This document shows positions 27,001-40,996 of a stretch of DNA of 64,000 nt, one piece after another; position 1 is the first letter of the stretch; the number at the start of each line of letters is the position of its first letter. The translations under genes and the position numbers were made by a program. The notes beneath the pieces are model-generated. The model worked only from the letters and a program-made list of their open reading frames with translations, searched no databases and was not told where the DNA came from. The DNA comes from Sinohyriopsis cumingii (lineage: Eukaryota; Mollusca; Bivalvia; Unionida; Unionidae), in the NCBI GenBank assembly GCA_028554795.2, contig CM068824.1:159279789-159343788 (forward strand), read 5' to 3'.

Positions 27001-30000
27001 GGTGGAAGCACTGCTAGCAACTTCTGTTGCTACATGAGAGTCTTTGTCCTATACACATATTTGTACATTGGATTTTAATATAAATGGATGCTACATGTTA
27101 AGAAATCAATAAAAGTTAACAAATTGATGATCGACTTTTAATATAAATCCATATAAATCTAAGTGACATAGTACTCATGCACTAAGATTTCAGTGATCAC
27201 CCTATCAGTATTAAACTGCAAAGACAATTGAACTAAAGCCTTGTAACTCAAAAACTGCCAGGATCTAAACTCATTAATATCACTGTAGTAGATAATTATG
27301 GAACTAAAGCCTTATATCTCAAAAACTGCCAGGATCTAAGCTCATTAATATCAATGTAGTAGATAATTCCTCAAAACAACAGTTTTAAGTGTTACTTATT
27401 TAGTTGTTCATTTATAGCACATGGAATTGACTGAATACAAGTTCTTATAGTTTGTGCTAATACAAAACATAGGCATCTTGCACTGTCTCAGATGTTCCAG
27501 ATCTTTAAACTTATTTGTAAAAATATGGACCAGAAAGAAAGAGAATTTCTGTGAGTATGTGGCTGAATGATCAAGCCAGTATGTGCTCTGAACTGTCTGT
27601 GGCACGAATAACGGAAGATGCCACAAGTGTTTGCTTAATCAACAGTGGAAATGTTCAAGTCTGAGATTCACACAGATCACACTTCTTCAACATCTCAGCA
27701 ATTCTGTTAGATCAAAGTAAGTAGCTCCAGTATGGTTGAGACTGGACTAGGTAGCAATCCTGTGCAAGATCTTACCAAGACTCACTGTCTATGTTGACAT
27801 GTTTCAAGGATGACCTAAGGAAATCTTTGAAGCATTTCTTTTGACCACCGTGACACTGCTTTCCCTCCTTCAACTCACCAAAGAGGATCTTCTTGGTAGT
27901 CACTCTTTTGACATCCTAGTAAGGAGGCCTGCCCATCTCAACTGTGATTTCATCAGCAGAGTGTAGATGCTTGGAATGCCTGCCTCTGTGAGAATCTCAA
28001 TGTTTTGGACCCTGTCCTGCCATCTTATCTTCATCAGTTTCCTCAAGCAACCCATGTGGAAATGGTTCAGCTTCTTGGCATGGCATCTGTACCCCATTTA
28101 TGTTTCACAAGCATGCAGGACAGTTAGCAACACACTGATGCCTCTGGACTCCCACACATTTGCACATAGTTGCTGAAGACCACACCTGCTTTGACATTGA
28201 TTTCATCACTGATGTAGACTACATGTTACAGTGTGCTGCCAAGATAGGTGAACTTGTCCACTGCCAGGAGAGTTTGACCATTACTGTGATGGTAGGCTCT
28301 TCGTAAGGCTTTCCTGATGCAGATTAGTACATCACCTGTCGTCTAGATACTGAACATGAGACCGATATTGTTACAAGCTGAAGAGTAATGGTCCATACTG
28401 TGTTGCATGTTAGACTCAGATTTGGCATTCTGGCAATAGTCATCAGCAAATAGAAATAATCAATGTGACAATCAATGATGGAACCACTGATAGACTAACA
28501 AAGCAGGATATATACACTGCTTAATGAACAAGAATCTAGCAGTTCTATTCAATACAAAGCTTTCTTTAAAAAAACTGACATAAATGCATAATGGAAAAGG
28601 ACAAAATAAAAAAAATTAACATTACCCATAGGAGATGACCCTGTCTGGGAAGGGGTTACTGGAGAGGGAGGTGACCACTTGATTTAGGGCTATCAATGCC
28701 TTACTAAGGGCAGGTCCCTCTTTCAGTCTCAGATGATTGGGGTCATCAGAAAGCTTCTCTAAACCTGGCAGCTCAACAATTGTAAAGCATGCCTTTGTTG
28801 GTTGTGAATTGTCTCCAAAATTCTGAAAGTTGAAGGAAAAAAAATGTAACATTAAACATTTCAGCAAATATACTTACAACCTTATAAAATTTAAGTACTG
28901 AAAATAATGCAAAACCAGAATTGTTCCATTTTGATCCAAAAAGCATTGCACAATATCATTAGAACTCCTTTAACTGCAGAAAAATATTTTATTAACATGT
29001 TCAAGATCTGGGTTATGGAACTGATAAGCTCATGTCTGTCATGATAAGATAATTTCTACAACATACCCGCATGTGAAAAAGATGACATCATTTACAATCA
29101 TCAGGGTGAGCTATTGCCTGCAGTGTGTTGATATGATTATATAGATGTGACATCAAAATTTACGTACAGTGGAACCCTGTTATAGCATGCTTTGTTATAA
29201 CTTGAATTCAGCACATTTGTGGCATCAGCACATTTGTGGCATGTGGCTGCCAAAATTATACAATATTTTCACCAATTTATTCAAATAATACACACTTTTC
29301 ATGCTAAAATAAACAAGAGTTTCGTTTAATAATTTGGCAAGATGTGTTCTTGCAGAAAAAATGTCTTGTCACTTATATGAACAAAGATGTGAAAAGTTTC
29401 TATTTATGAATGTTAAAGTTTGATCTTAGCATATTTATGAAAGACAATCGTTGCTTTGTGTTTATCTTCAATGCATTATATGTACAATCATTGCTTTGTG
29501 TTTGTCTTCAATGCATTCTATGTACAATTGTTGCTTTGTGTTCTTCAGTGCATTCTATGTACAATCATTACTCAAACAATAGCTTACAGAAGTTTGTCCT
29601 TTCAACTGGCATATGTAACCAAATACCAAACAAAATAGTGGTTGGTAAAAGATTCTCACCTGAATTTATGAATCAATTAATACAAGTAATTGCTAAGCAT
29701 CAAAGTCAATCTCACATCTGAAGTTCAAATTATGGGGTAATGATTTATAAAAACATTTTTTTAAATGAAAGCCACCAACATGCAAAAATGGCCTGGTTGT
29801 GTGGTCAGACAATTACCAAATGACCAGTTGACAATGAATGATGTCGTCCATTCCAGATAAAAATGACCCCATTTTTAATTAACAATTATTCTTTTTCTAG
29901 TCATGAAATAAACAGGTGTCAAAGTATTAAATAGTGAGTATTCACAAGGATAACAATATATGGAAACACACAGCATTTTCTATTAAAGAGAAATTTGAGA

Positions 30001-33000
30001 CACTGGACAGGATTAAGTAGTGTTAGATGCATAAATGATGACGCAGAATACTCGTTTAAGCTCTTCACTTGAGAAATATGAATGATTTTGCAAGCATGAC
30101 CGTCCCAGGAAGCAGCTAAAAATCAATGTTTTTCAAAAAAAACACAAAAAAACAATAAAATATTCTGATTCAAAGAAGAGAAATTTCTAACAGTATGACA
30201 TTTATACAGACCTCACTTAATGACCATGGGATGAACACATGCATACATACTGAACTGCAAATGTACTTCACCTTAACTTACATATATTTTTAATTCTTTT
30301 TCTGCACTGAATTCAAATACACAATGATTTATGATAAAGTGAGTAAACATAATATGTCTATCAAATTACTATGGAATCGCTCTTACAGATGTAATAAGAT
30401 TGGTCAATGAATACACATGTTGATACTCTAATTATTATGGATTCACTCTTACAGATGTAATAAGATTGGTCAATGAATACACATGTTGATACTCTAAATA
30501 TCATGGATTCACTCTTACAGATGTAATAAGATTGGTCAATGAATACACATGTTGATACTCTAAATATCATGGATTCACTCTTACTGATGTAATAAGATTG
30601 GTCAATGAATACACATGTTGATACTCTAAATATCATGGATTCACTCTTACTGATGTAATAAGATTGGTCAATGAATACACATGTTGATACTCTAAATATC
30701 ATGGATTCACTCTTACAGATGTAATAAGATTGGTCAATGAATACACATGTTGATACTCTAAATATCATGGATTCACTCTTACAGATGTAATAAGATTGGT
30801 CAATGAATACACATGTTGATACTCTAAATATCATGGATTCACTCTTACTGATGTAATAAGATTGGTCAATGAATACACATGTTGATACTCTAAATATCAT
30901 GGATTCACTCTTACAGATGTAATAAGATTGGTCAATGAATACACATTTTGATACTCTAATTATTATGGATTCACTCTTAAGGATGCAATAAGATTGGTCA
31001 ATGAATACACATGTTGATACTCTAATTATAATGGATTCACTCTTACGGATGTAATAAGATTGGTCAATAAATACACATGTTGATACTCTAATTATAATGG
31101 ATTCACTCTTACAGATGTAATAAGATTGGTCAATGAATACACATGTTGATACTCTAATTATTATGGATTCACTCTTACAGATGTAATAAGATTGGTCAAT
31201 GAATACACATGTTGATACTCTAAATATCATGGATTCACTCTTACAGATGTAATAAGATTGGTCAATGAATACACATGTTGATACTCTAAATATCATGGAT
31301 TCACTCTTACAGATGTAATAAGATTGGTCAATGAATACACATGTTGATACTCTAAATATCATGGATTCACTCTTACAGATGTAATAAGATTGGTCAATGA
31401 ATACACATGTTGACACTCTAAATATCATGGATTCACTCTTACTGATGTAATAAGATTGGTCAATGAATACACATGTTGATACTCTAAATATCATGGATTC
31501 ACTCTTACAGATGTAATAAGATTGGTCAATGAATACACATTTTGATACTCTAATTATTATGGATTCACTCTTAAGGATGCAATAAGATTGGTCAATGAAT
31601 ACACATGTTGATACTCTAATTATAATGGATTCACTCTTACGGATGTAATAAGATTGGTCAATAAATACACATGTTGATACTCTAATTATAATGGATTCAC
31701 TCTTACAGATGTAATAAGATTGGTCAATGAATACACATGTTGATACTCTAATTATTATGGATTCACTCTTACAGATGTAATAAGATTGGTCAATGAATAC
31801 ACATGTTGATACTCAAATTATTAGTCAATCACTCTTACAGATGTAATAAGATTGGTCAATGAATATACATATTGATACTCTAATTATTATGGATTCACTC
31901 TTACAGATGTAATAAGATTGGTCAATGAATACACATGTTGAAACTCTAATTATTATGGATTCACTCTTACAGATGTAATAAGATTGGTCAATGAATACAC
32001 ATGTTGATACTCTAATGTTCATGGATTCACTCTTACAGATGTAATAAGATTGGTCAATGAATACACATGTTGATACTCTAATTATTATGGATTCACTCTT
32101 ACTGATGTAATAAGATTGGTCAATGAATACACATGTTGAAACTCTAATTATTATGGATTCACTCTTACAGATGTAATAAGATTGGTCAATGAATACACAT
32201 GTTGATACTCTAATTATTATGGATTCACTCTTACAGATGTAATAAGATTGGTCAATGAATACACATGTTGATACTCTAATTATTATGGATTCACTCTTAC
32301 TGATGTAATAAGATTGGTCAACGAATACACATGTTGATACTCTAATTATTATGGATTCACTCTTACTGATGTAATAAGATTGGTCAATGAATACACATGC
32401 TGATACTCTATTATGCATTCACTCATACAGATGTAATAAGATTGGTCAATGAATACACATGTTGATACTCTATTATGGATTCACTCTTATGGATGTAATA
32501 AGATTGGTCAATGGATATACATGTTGATACTCTAATGTTCATGGATTCACTCTTACAGATGTAATAAGATTGGTCAATGAATACACATGTTGATACTCTA
32601 AATATCATGGATTCACTCTTACAGATGTAATAAGATTGGTCAATGAATACACATGCTGATACTCTAATGTTCATGGATTCACTGTTACAGTTGCAATGAG
32701 AATGGTCAATGAATATACATGTTGATACTCTAATGTTCATGGATTCACTCTTACAGATGTAATAAGATTGGTCAATGAATACACATGCTGATACTCTAAT
32801 GTTCATGGATTCACTGTTACAGTTGCAATGAGATTGGTCAATGAATATACATGTTGATACTCTAATGTTCATGGATTCACTCTTACAGATGTAATAAGAT
32901 TGGTCAATGAATACACATGTTGATACTCTAATTATCATGGATTCACTTTTAAGGATGAAATGAGATTGGTCAACGAATACACATGTTGATACTCTAATTA

Positions 33001-36000
33001 TTATGGATTCACTCTTACAGATGTGATAAGATTGGTCAATGAATACACATGTTGATACTCTATTATGGATTCACTCTTACAGATGTAATAAGATTGGTCA
33101 ATGAATACACATGTTGAAACTCTAATTATTATGGATTCACTCTTACAGATGTAATAAGATTGGTCAATGAATACACATGTTGATACTCTAATGTTCATGG
33201 ATTCACTCTTACAGATGTAATAAGATTGGTCAATGAATACACATGTTGATACTCTAATTATTATGGATTCACTCTTACAGATGTAATAAGATTGGTCAAT
33301 GAATACACATGTTGATACTCTAATGTTCATGGATTCACTCTTACAGATGTAATAAGATTGGTCAATGAATACACATGTTGATACTCTAATTATTATGGAT
33401 TCACTTTTACTAATGTAATAAGATTGGTCAATGAATACACATGTTGAAACTCTAATTATTATGGATTCACTCTTACAGATGTAATAAGATTGGTCAATGA
33501 ATACACATGTTGATACTCTAATTATTATGGATTCACTCTTACAGATGTAATAAGATTGGTCAATGAATACACATGTTGATACTCTAATTATTATGGATTC
33601 ACTCTTACTGATGTAATAAGATTGGTCAACGAATACACATGTTGATACTCTAATTATTATGGATTCACTCTTACTGATGTAATAAGATTGGTCAATGAAT
33701 ACACATGTTGATACTCTATTATGCATTCACTCATACAGATGTAATAAGATTGGTCAATGAATACACATGTTGATACTCTATTATGGATTCACTCTTATGG
33801 ATGTAATAAGATTGGTCAATGAATATACATGTTGATACTCTAATGTTCATGGATTCACTCTTACAGATGTAATAAGATTGGTCAATGAATACACATGTTG
33901 ATACTCTAAATATCATGGATTCACTCTTACAGATGTAATAAGATTGCTCAATGAATACACATGTTGATACTCTAATTATTATGGATTCACTCTTACAGAT
34001 GTAATAAAATTGGTCAATAAATATACATATTGATACTCTATTATGGATTCACTCTTATGGATGTAATAAGATTGGTCAATGAATACACATGTTGATACTC
34101 TATTATGGATTCACTCTTATGGATGTAATAAGATTGGTCAATGAATACACATGTTGATACTCTCATTATTATGGATTCACTCTTACAGATGCAATGAGAC
34201 TGGTCAATGAATACACATGCTGATACTCTAATTATTATGGATTCACTCTTACAGATGCAATGAGATTGGTCAATGAATACACATGTTGATACTCTAATTA
34301 TCATGGATTATGGATTGGTTGATGAATGCATGTGCCAATACTTTATCCACACCAATATCAGAACTGAACATATATATGTACTAATGCATGGTTCTCTGAA
34401 TAAAGTAACTTATTATATATGTAATATCTATGTTTTAGGTACATCTGTATTTCTCATTTAATATGCACTGATTCAAGAGTATCAATGTGCCCATGAAGCA
34501 TGAATTTTTGCTCCCATATCTATTATCTCCCCTCCCATTTTTAGCATGCATCATTTTCTTGGCTAACTAACTTGGTTGCTTATAGAACAATATATTACAA
34601 AGCATGGTAATGGTCGGTGGATCCCAATAAATTGTGCTACAGCAGGGTTTCAGTGAACTTGCATTGTTATATTAAGCAACCTGTAATTAAGACAATATTG
34701 TTATAACAGTATGTCACCATATCTATCTATTGATATCAATATATTACAATTGGTAACTCATCTTGTTGATGTAAGAGACACTGCTTTGATCGGGTACACT
34801 ATAGAAATGTCACATCATCATGAATGGCAGCTTAAATGGGCAAATAATTAAGGGCAAACTGTTACACTGCCAGACCTGCCAACCCTGACGAGTCCATCTC
34901 AGTAATGCAGTTGCTTTTTTTCTGTAAGATTTACCAGTTTTCAGTACGGTGTAACCAAAAATCAATAACTGCTACTGTAAAGCTGGAAAATGTAAATAAA
35001 AGTTTGAAGCATTGACAATAAACACTATGTTCAACTGAAAGGTTTTTAAAGTAAGCGTAGACTTTATTTACCACTAGTACAGTTACACAAACTCTTGTTC
35101 CAAACCCTATGCAGCTCAGTGGCTTGTTGCTATCTCTCAACTTAACATAATTCTTGGAAATTCTTTTCAATTTAAAATGACAACGGCAATCATATTTCCC
35201 ACCATGAGACATACTCAAGTTGACGCATGATGTCCTATAAACTGTTTCATTTCCAGCTTTTATTCACAAGAATCTGAATACTCCTTTTTATTCTTTTGTG
35301 TTGATTATTAACACTTTTCTAGAAGCTTATTTTCCCTTTCGTCTTAAACATGCATTGCTTTCTGGATGCCATTTTTAAAAATTCTATAATCAACAGTTTG
35401 ATCATGCAGATGCTTTGCATGAACAAATAGGTGCAGTTTGAAGCATCTGAAGTACTGCCGTGAATTTAGTCTGGTTCCCTGACTAATTTTACTAATTCTA
35501 AGATGAAACCCGAATCCAAATAAAACATGGATGAACCAATTATCCGATCTTTTCGGCAACGATCATTTTCCCATAGTTTTTGCGATTTTAAGAGTGATTT
35601 TCACAAGACAATGGCAGAATCATAAGAGTTGGCAGGTCTGCACTGCAGGCATATATCATTCGTAGATTCTTTCAACTCTGGATATAATTACCAATATGAC
35701 TCAGCTTACACTAAGTATTATTAAAAAATTTATTAGGTATGAGTAAATGTAATTTAAATAATCTATATGTCCTATTTTGGTGAAACAAATCATATCTAAT
35801 ACCACTCAGTATTTAAGATAATTAAAACAATCATATTATTGCCACGTCTTTAGACAATTAAACATATCTTATATTGCCCTGCATTTAGATCATTAAACAA
35901 ATATTATTTATTACTGACCTCTATTTAGATAATTACACATATGATATATAATATGGTCCTATAGTTATCAAAAAATCTTAATATTTCCCTAAATCTAGAT

Positions 36001-39000
36001 AATAAAAAAATTATATTCAATACATTGCCCTAAAATTTAGATACTTAAACAAATTCATTTCTAATGCTGCCCTGTATTTATATAATTAAACAACTCATAT
36101 CTAATATTACCCTTCATTTATAATTAGCCAAACCTTATTTAATATTGCCCCACATTTAAATAATTATTGCTGAAGCAAATTTTACACAGTACAGTGGCCC
36201 CTCATCATGCTGGGACCCATAAATGTGTACAATGTTAAAGTCAAGGATGTAACAGGTACACAATGAGGTACATTATGTACAGTACAGTGGTCCCTCATTA
36301 AAATGCCATTGACAGGACCCATAAATGTGTACAGTGTTAAAGTCAAAGATGTAACAGGTACACACTGAGGTACATATGTACAGTACAATGGCCCCTCATC
36401 ATGCTGGGACCCATAAATGTGTACAGTGTTAAAGTTAAAGATGTAACAGGTACACACTGAGGTACATTATGTACAGTACAGTGGTCCCCAATTAAAATGC
36501 CACTGACAGGACCCATCAATGTACAGTGTTAAAGTCAAGGATGTAACTGGTACACACTGAAGTATATTATGCACAGTACAGTGGTCCCTCATTAAAATGC
36601 CATTGACATGACCCATAAATGTGTACAGTGTTAAAGTCAAGGATGTAACAGGTACACACTGAGGTACATTATGTACAGTAGTGGTCCCTCATTAAAATGC
36701 CATTGACAGGACCCATACATGTGTACAGTGTTATAAGAGGTCTCCCTCTACTTGGGTCCATTATACATAGTACAGTGGGCCCATACTATAATTAGGGGGA
36801 TTCATTCAAGTGTACTGTGTAATATGAGAGATCACTGTATAATGGGGTACATAATACTTGAAGTGCATTATATGTGAGGTCATTTTATACTGAAGTCATG
36901 CTAAACTGGGTACATACACATAGTACAGGAATCCCTCACTATACTGATGTTCAAGAAAGCCAGAAAATCATAGTATTAGATTGAGGTCACCATATAATGG
37001 GGTACATTACACAAGAGTACAGTGGTCCATCACTATAATGTTAAAGGTGTGTGTGTGTATGTGTATGTGTGTGTATGTAAAATTGACCAAGCCACTAATC
37101 AGACTCATGGAATATGGCATGTGAACTATCTACTTAACTTCTGTGATGCTGATTTGACCTACTTTACTACATCTGGATACAAATTCTTGCAAAAGATAAT
37201 TGCATAATTAATATCCAAAGTCTCTTTTTCATAACCAAAATCATTCAGATCTTGATAATAATAAATTGAACATATCAAATATGGCTTTGAAAGTGGAAAC
37301 AAGGTCAGCAATTCAGATGCAAGATCGACTAATTAACATGGGTCCTGCTGACTTCCAAAATAAAAAAGATATTAATGGTATAATCAAAACTGGATCCGAA
37401 TTGTGACTTCTTCAATGGTAATAAACTCTGCCAATCCCATGAAAAATTATCTCATATATATGCATAGATTTCACTCATGATTGACAATCCAAGATCTTTA
37501 TGATATAAGCATTGATTCCAAGTTTTATCAAAATCCAATCACAGAGTTCAGAGTGAAAAGTTCTGATAATCAGATCCCAGATTAAATTATCAATATTCAT
37601 CCATCTAACTCATTGACTGAAGATCTTGATTAATACAAACCCACAGTTCAAGTTTAATCAAAATGGGATTAGAAATATAGTTTCCTGTGCGGTAACAAGC
37701 AAAGCAAACTAATTAATATGCATGCCTCTAAATCCTATTCAAACTTGTACAAGAACTTGATGAAACAAGCCTATATTCCAAGTTTGATCAAAATCAGATC
37801 AGAATTACAGCCTCCAAATTTGTAACAAGTTCATCCAATCATATGCAAGGTCATTGAATTAGTACTCTTGGATCTTGCTCATTCATTATTTAACTCATCC
37901 AAGATCTTATTGAGCTAGCATATATTCCCAGTTTTATAAAAATCAGATCAAGTATTTCCTTGAGAGGTACCCACTCAGCCGATCAGCAGCATGATCTCCT
38001 GAGGGGTAACAAGCTCAGCCAATCAGAAGTGTGGCCTACAGAGGGTATCAAACTCAGCCAATCAGAAGTGTGACCTCCAGAGGGTAATATACTCAGCCAA
38101 TCAGAAGTGTGGCCTCCAGAGGGGTAACAAACTCAGCCAATCAGAAGTGTGACCTCCAGAGGGTAACAAACTCTGCCAATCAGAAGTGTGGCCTTTAGAG
38201 GGGTAACACTTTCAGCCAATCAGAAACTGTGGCCTCCAGTGGGGTAACAAACTCAGCCAATCAGAAGTGTGACCTCCAGAAAGTAACAAACTCAGCCAAT
38301 CAAAAGTGTGGCGTTTAGAGGGGTAACACATTCAGCCAATCAGAAGTGTGACCTCCAGAGGGGTAACAAACTCAGCTAATCAGAAGTGTGACCTCTAGAG
38401 GGTAACAAACTCAGCCAATCAGAAGTATGACTTCCAGAGGGTAACAAGCTCAGCCAATCAGAAATGTGGCCTCCAGAGGGGTAACAAACTCAGCCAATCA
38501 GAAGCAAGATCAGCTCATTAGTTGGCACGGATCTAACTCATTATGAAACTTGTCTGAGAGTTTGATAATATAAGCACTTACTCAAAGTATGGTTGAAACT
38601 GGATCTGAAATATGGACTCTACTGTGGTAATAAGCAACATGTTCATTGACGGATGCTTGATGTACTATTTCTGATGCACAATGGATAATGCTTGATGGTC
38701 ACATGGCCATACCAACTGATTATTTGGTCACAAGCTTAACATTTACATTTTTTCACAAATTTTAGATTGTTGTTGTTGTTGTGGGGTTTAATGCCATTTT
38801 TCAGCACAAGATAGGCTATATATGGTGGCCAGTATTAATGGTGGAGGAAGAAACCGGGAAAACCCCGGAATGAACCACCAACCCACAAGAAGCTACTGGC
38901 AAGCTTCCTCACATACCTACATTGGCTGAATCCTAGACTCAAACCAACGCAGACAGAGGTGAGATGGCAGTGATCCGTAATGGAAAGCACTTTAGACCAC

Positions 39001-40948
39001 TCGGCCACTCAGGGCCCCAATTTTAGATTGTAATTTAAATGCCTTTCTTTGATGGCCATAATTGGTATTATTGGAGTGTGAATTGATTTATTTCATGACA
39101 AAGACTTTAAACTTCTAAACATTTCATGAAATTTCATTATTCCCAAGAAAATGTCTAAAAAAATAAAATGGTATGTTTGTATATTTATATTTCTCACACT
39201 CAAATGCACACTGCATTTTACTGACATAGGCCTATTCAAAACAAACCCTCCAGTATATGTCTTTACAAGTGCAAAACTAGTACTTAACCCCAACAGGGTT
39301 CACACAGAATTCTGAATGATAAATTCAAAGACTTTTCCCAAACTTTCAAACACCACAAACATAGATTTCCAAGAACTATTTTTGCTAACAATTTGTATAC
39401 AAGTTATGTTATATGAGAAAACGATGAATGCAAAATACTACAATTTCATTTAATGATGAAATTCAAACTATAATTAATCAAAAAGAAAGAAACCAGGAAA
39501 ACTCAACTACATCCAAATCTAACAACCTTGGACAATATTATTTGTGATTATGTTAAGATATTAAAATGTTTGGGTTTATTTCAATTTTCAAAGACTTTTA
39601 AAGACCTCAGGGTAATCTGCTTGATTTTCCCAAACTTTCTAGGCTTTGAAAATGCCACCTCATTTTTCCCAAACTGTCCAAGACCATAAGAACCCAGCCC
39701 AATGCAATCTGCTCCCCATTTAGTGTATTAGCAGATATCCCTGTGCAATTTACTCCCCATTTAGTGTATTAGCAGATATCCCTGTGCAATTTACTCCCCA
39801 TTTAGTGTATTAGCAGATATCCCTGTGCAATTTACTGCCCATTTAGTGTATTAGCAGATATCCCTGTGTAATGTACTCCCCATTTAGTGTATTAGCAGAT
39901 ATCCTTGTGTAATGTACTCTCCATTTAGTGTATTAGCAGATATCCCTGTGCAATTTACTCCCCATTTAGTGTATTAGCAGACATCCCTGTGCAATTTACT
40001 CCCCATTTAGTGTATTAGCAGATATCCCTGTGCAATGTACTCCCCATTTAGTGTATTAGCAGATATCCCTGTGCAATTTACTCCCCATTTAGTGTATGAG
40101 CAATATCCCTGTGCAATTTACTCCCATTTAGTGTATTAGCAGATATCCCTATGTAATGTACTCCTCATTTAGTGTATTAGCAGATATCCCTGTGCAATTT
40201 ACTCCCATTTAATGTATTAGCAGATATCCCTGTGTAATGTACTCCCCATTTAGTGTATTAGCAGATATCCCTTTGCAATTTACTCCCATTTAGTGCATTA
40301 GCAGATATCCCTGTGCAATTTACTATCCATTTAGTGTATTTGCAGATATCCCTGTGCAATTTACTCTCCAGTTAGTGTATTAGCAGATATCCCTGTGTAA
40401 TGTACTCCCCATTTAGTGTATTAGCAATATCCCTGTGCAATTTACTCCCCATTTAGTGTATTAACAGATATCCCTGTGTAATGTGCTCCCCATTTAGTGT
40501 ATTAGCAAATATCCCTATGCAATTTACTCCCCATTTAGTGTATTAGCAATATCCCTGTGCAATTTACTCCCCGTTTAGTGTATTAGCAGATATCCCTATG
40601 TAATGTACTCCCCATTTAGTGTATTAGCAGATATCCCTGTGTAATGTACTCCCCATTTAGTGTATTAGCAGATATCCCTGTGTATTGTACTCCCCATTTA
40701 GTGTATTAGCAGATATCCCTGTGCAATTTACTCCCCATTTAGTGTATTAGCAGATATCCCTGTGCAATTTACTCCCATTTAGTGTATTAGCAGATATCCC
40801 TGTGTAATGTACTCCCCATTTAGTGTATTAGCAGATATCCCTTTGCAATTTACTCCCATTTAGTGTATTAGCAGATATTCCTGTGCAATTTACTCCCCAT
40901 TTAGTGCATTAGCAGATATCCATGTGCAATTTACTCCCCATTTAGTGT

Positions 40949-40996
<48 letters not shown>

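Noticed and set aside
27900-28097. Small host gene suggested by a protein-like 65-codon frame
   Set aside because: The peptide matches the C-terminal region of RTE-type LINEs, and neighbouring frames continue the same element with frameshifts.
29166-29190. TACAGTGGAACCCTGTTATA as a pogo-type element start
   Set aside because: No matching opposite end with a flanking TA was found within several kilobases. It is kept only as a remark in the intron entry.
30361-31494. 377-codon minus-strand open frame as a repeat protein gene
   Set aside because: It coincides with a 66-bp minisatellite inside an intron. The period is a multiple of three, so absence of stops in one unit keeps the frame open. 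There is no start context, no non-repetitive domain, and shortened units break it elsewhere.
30361-34310. CRISPR-like appearance of regularly spaced repeats
   Set aside because: The whole unit is repeated without unique spacers, and the window is clearly metazoan.
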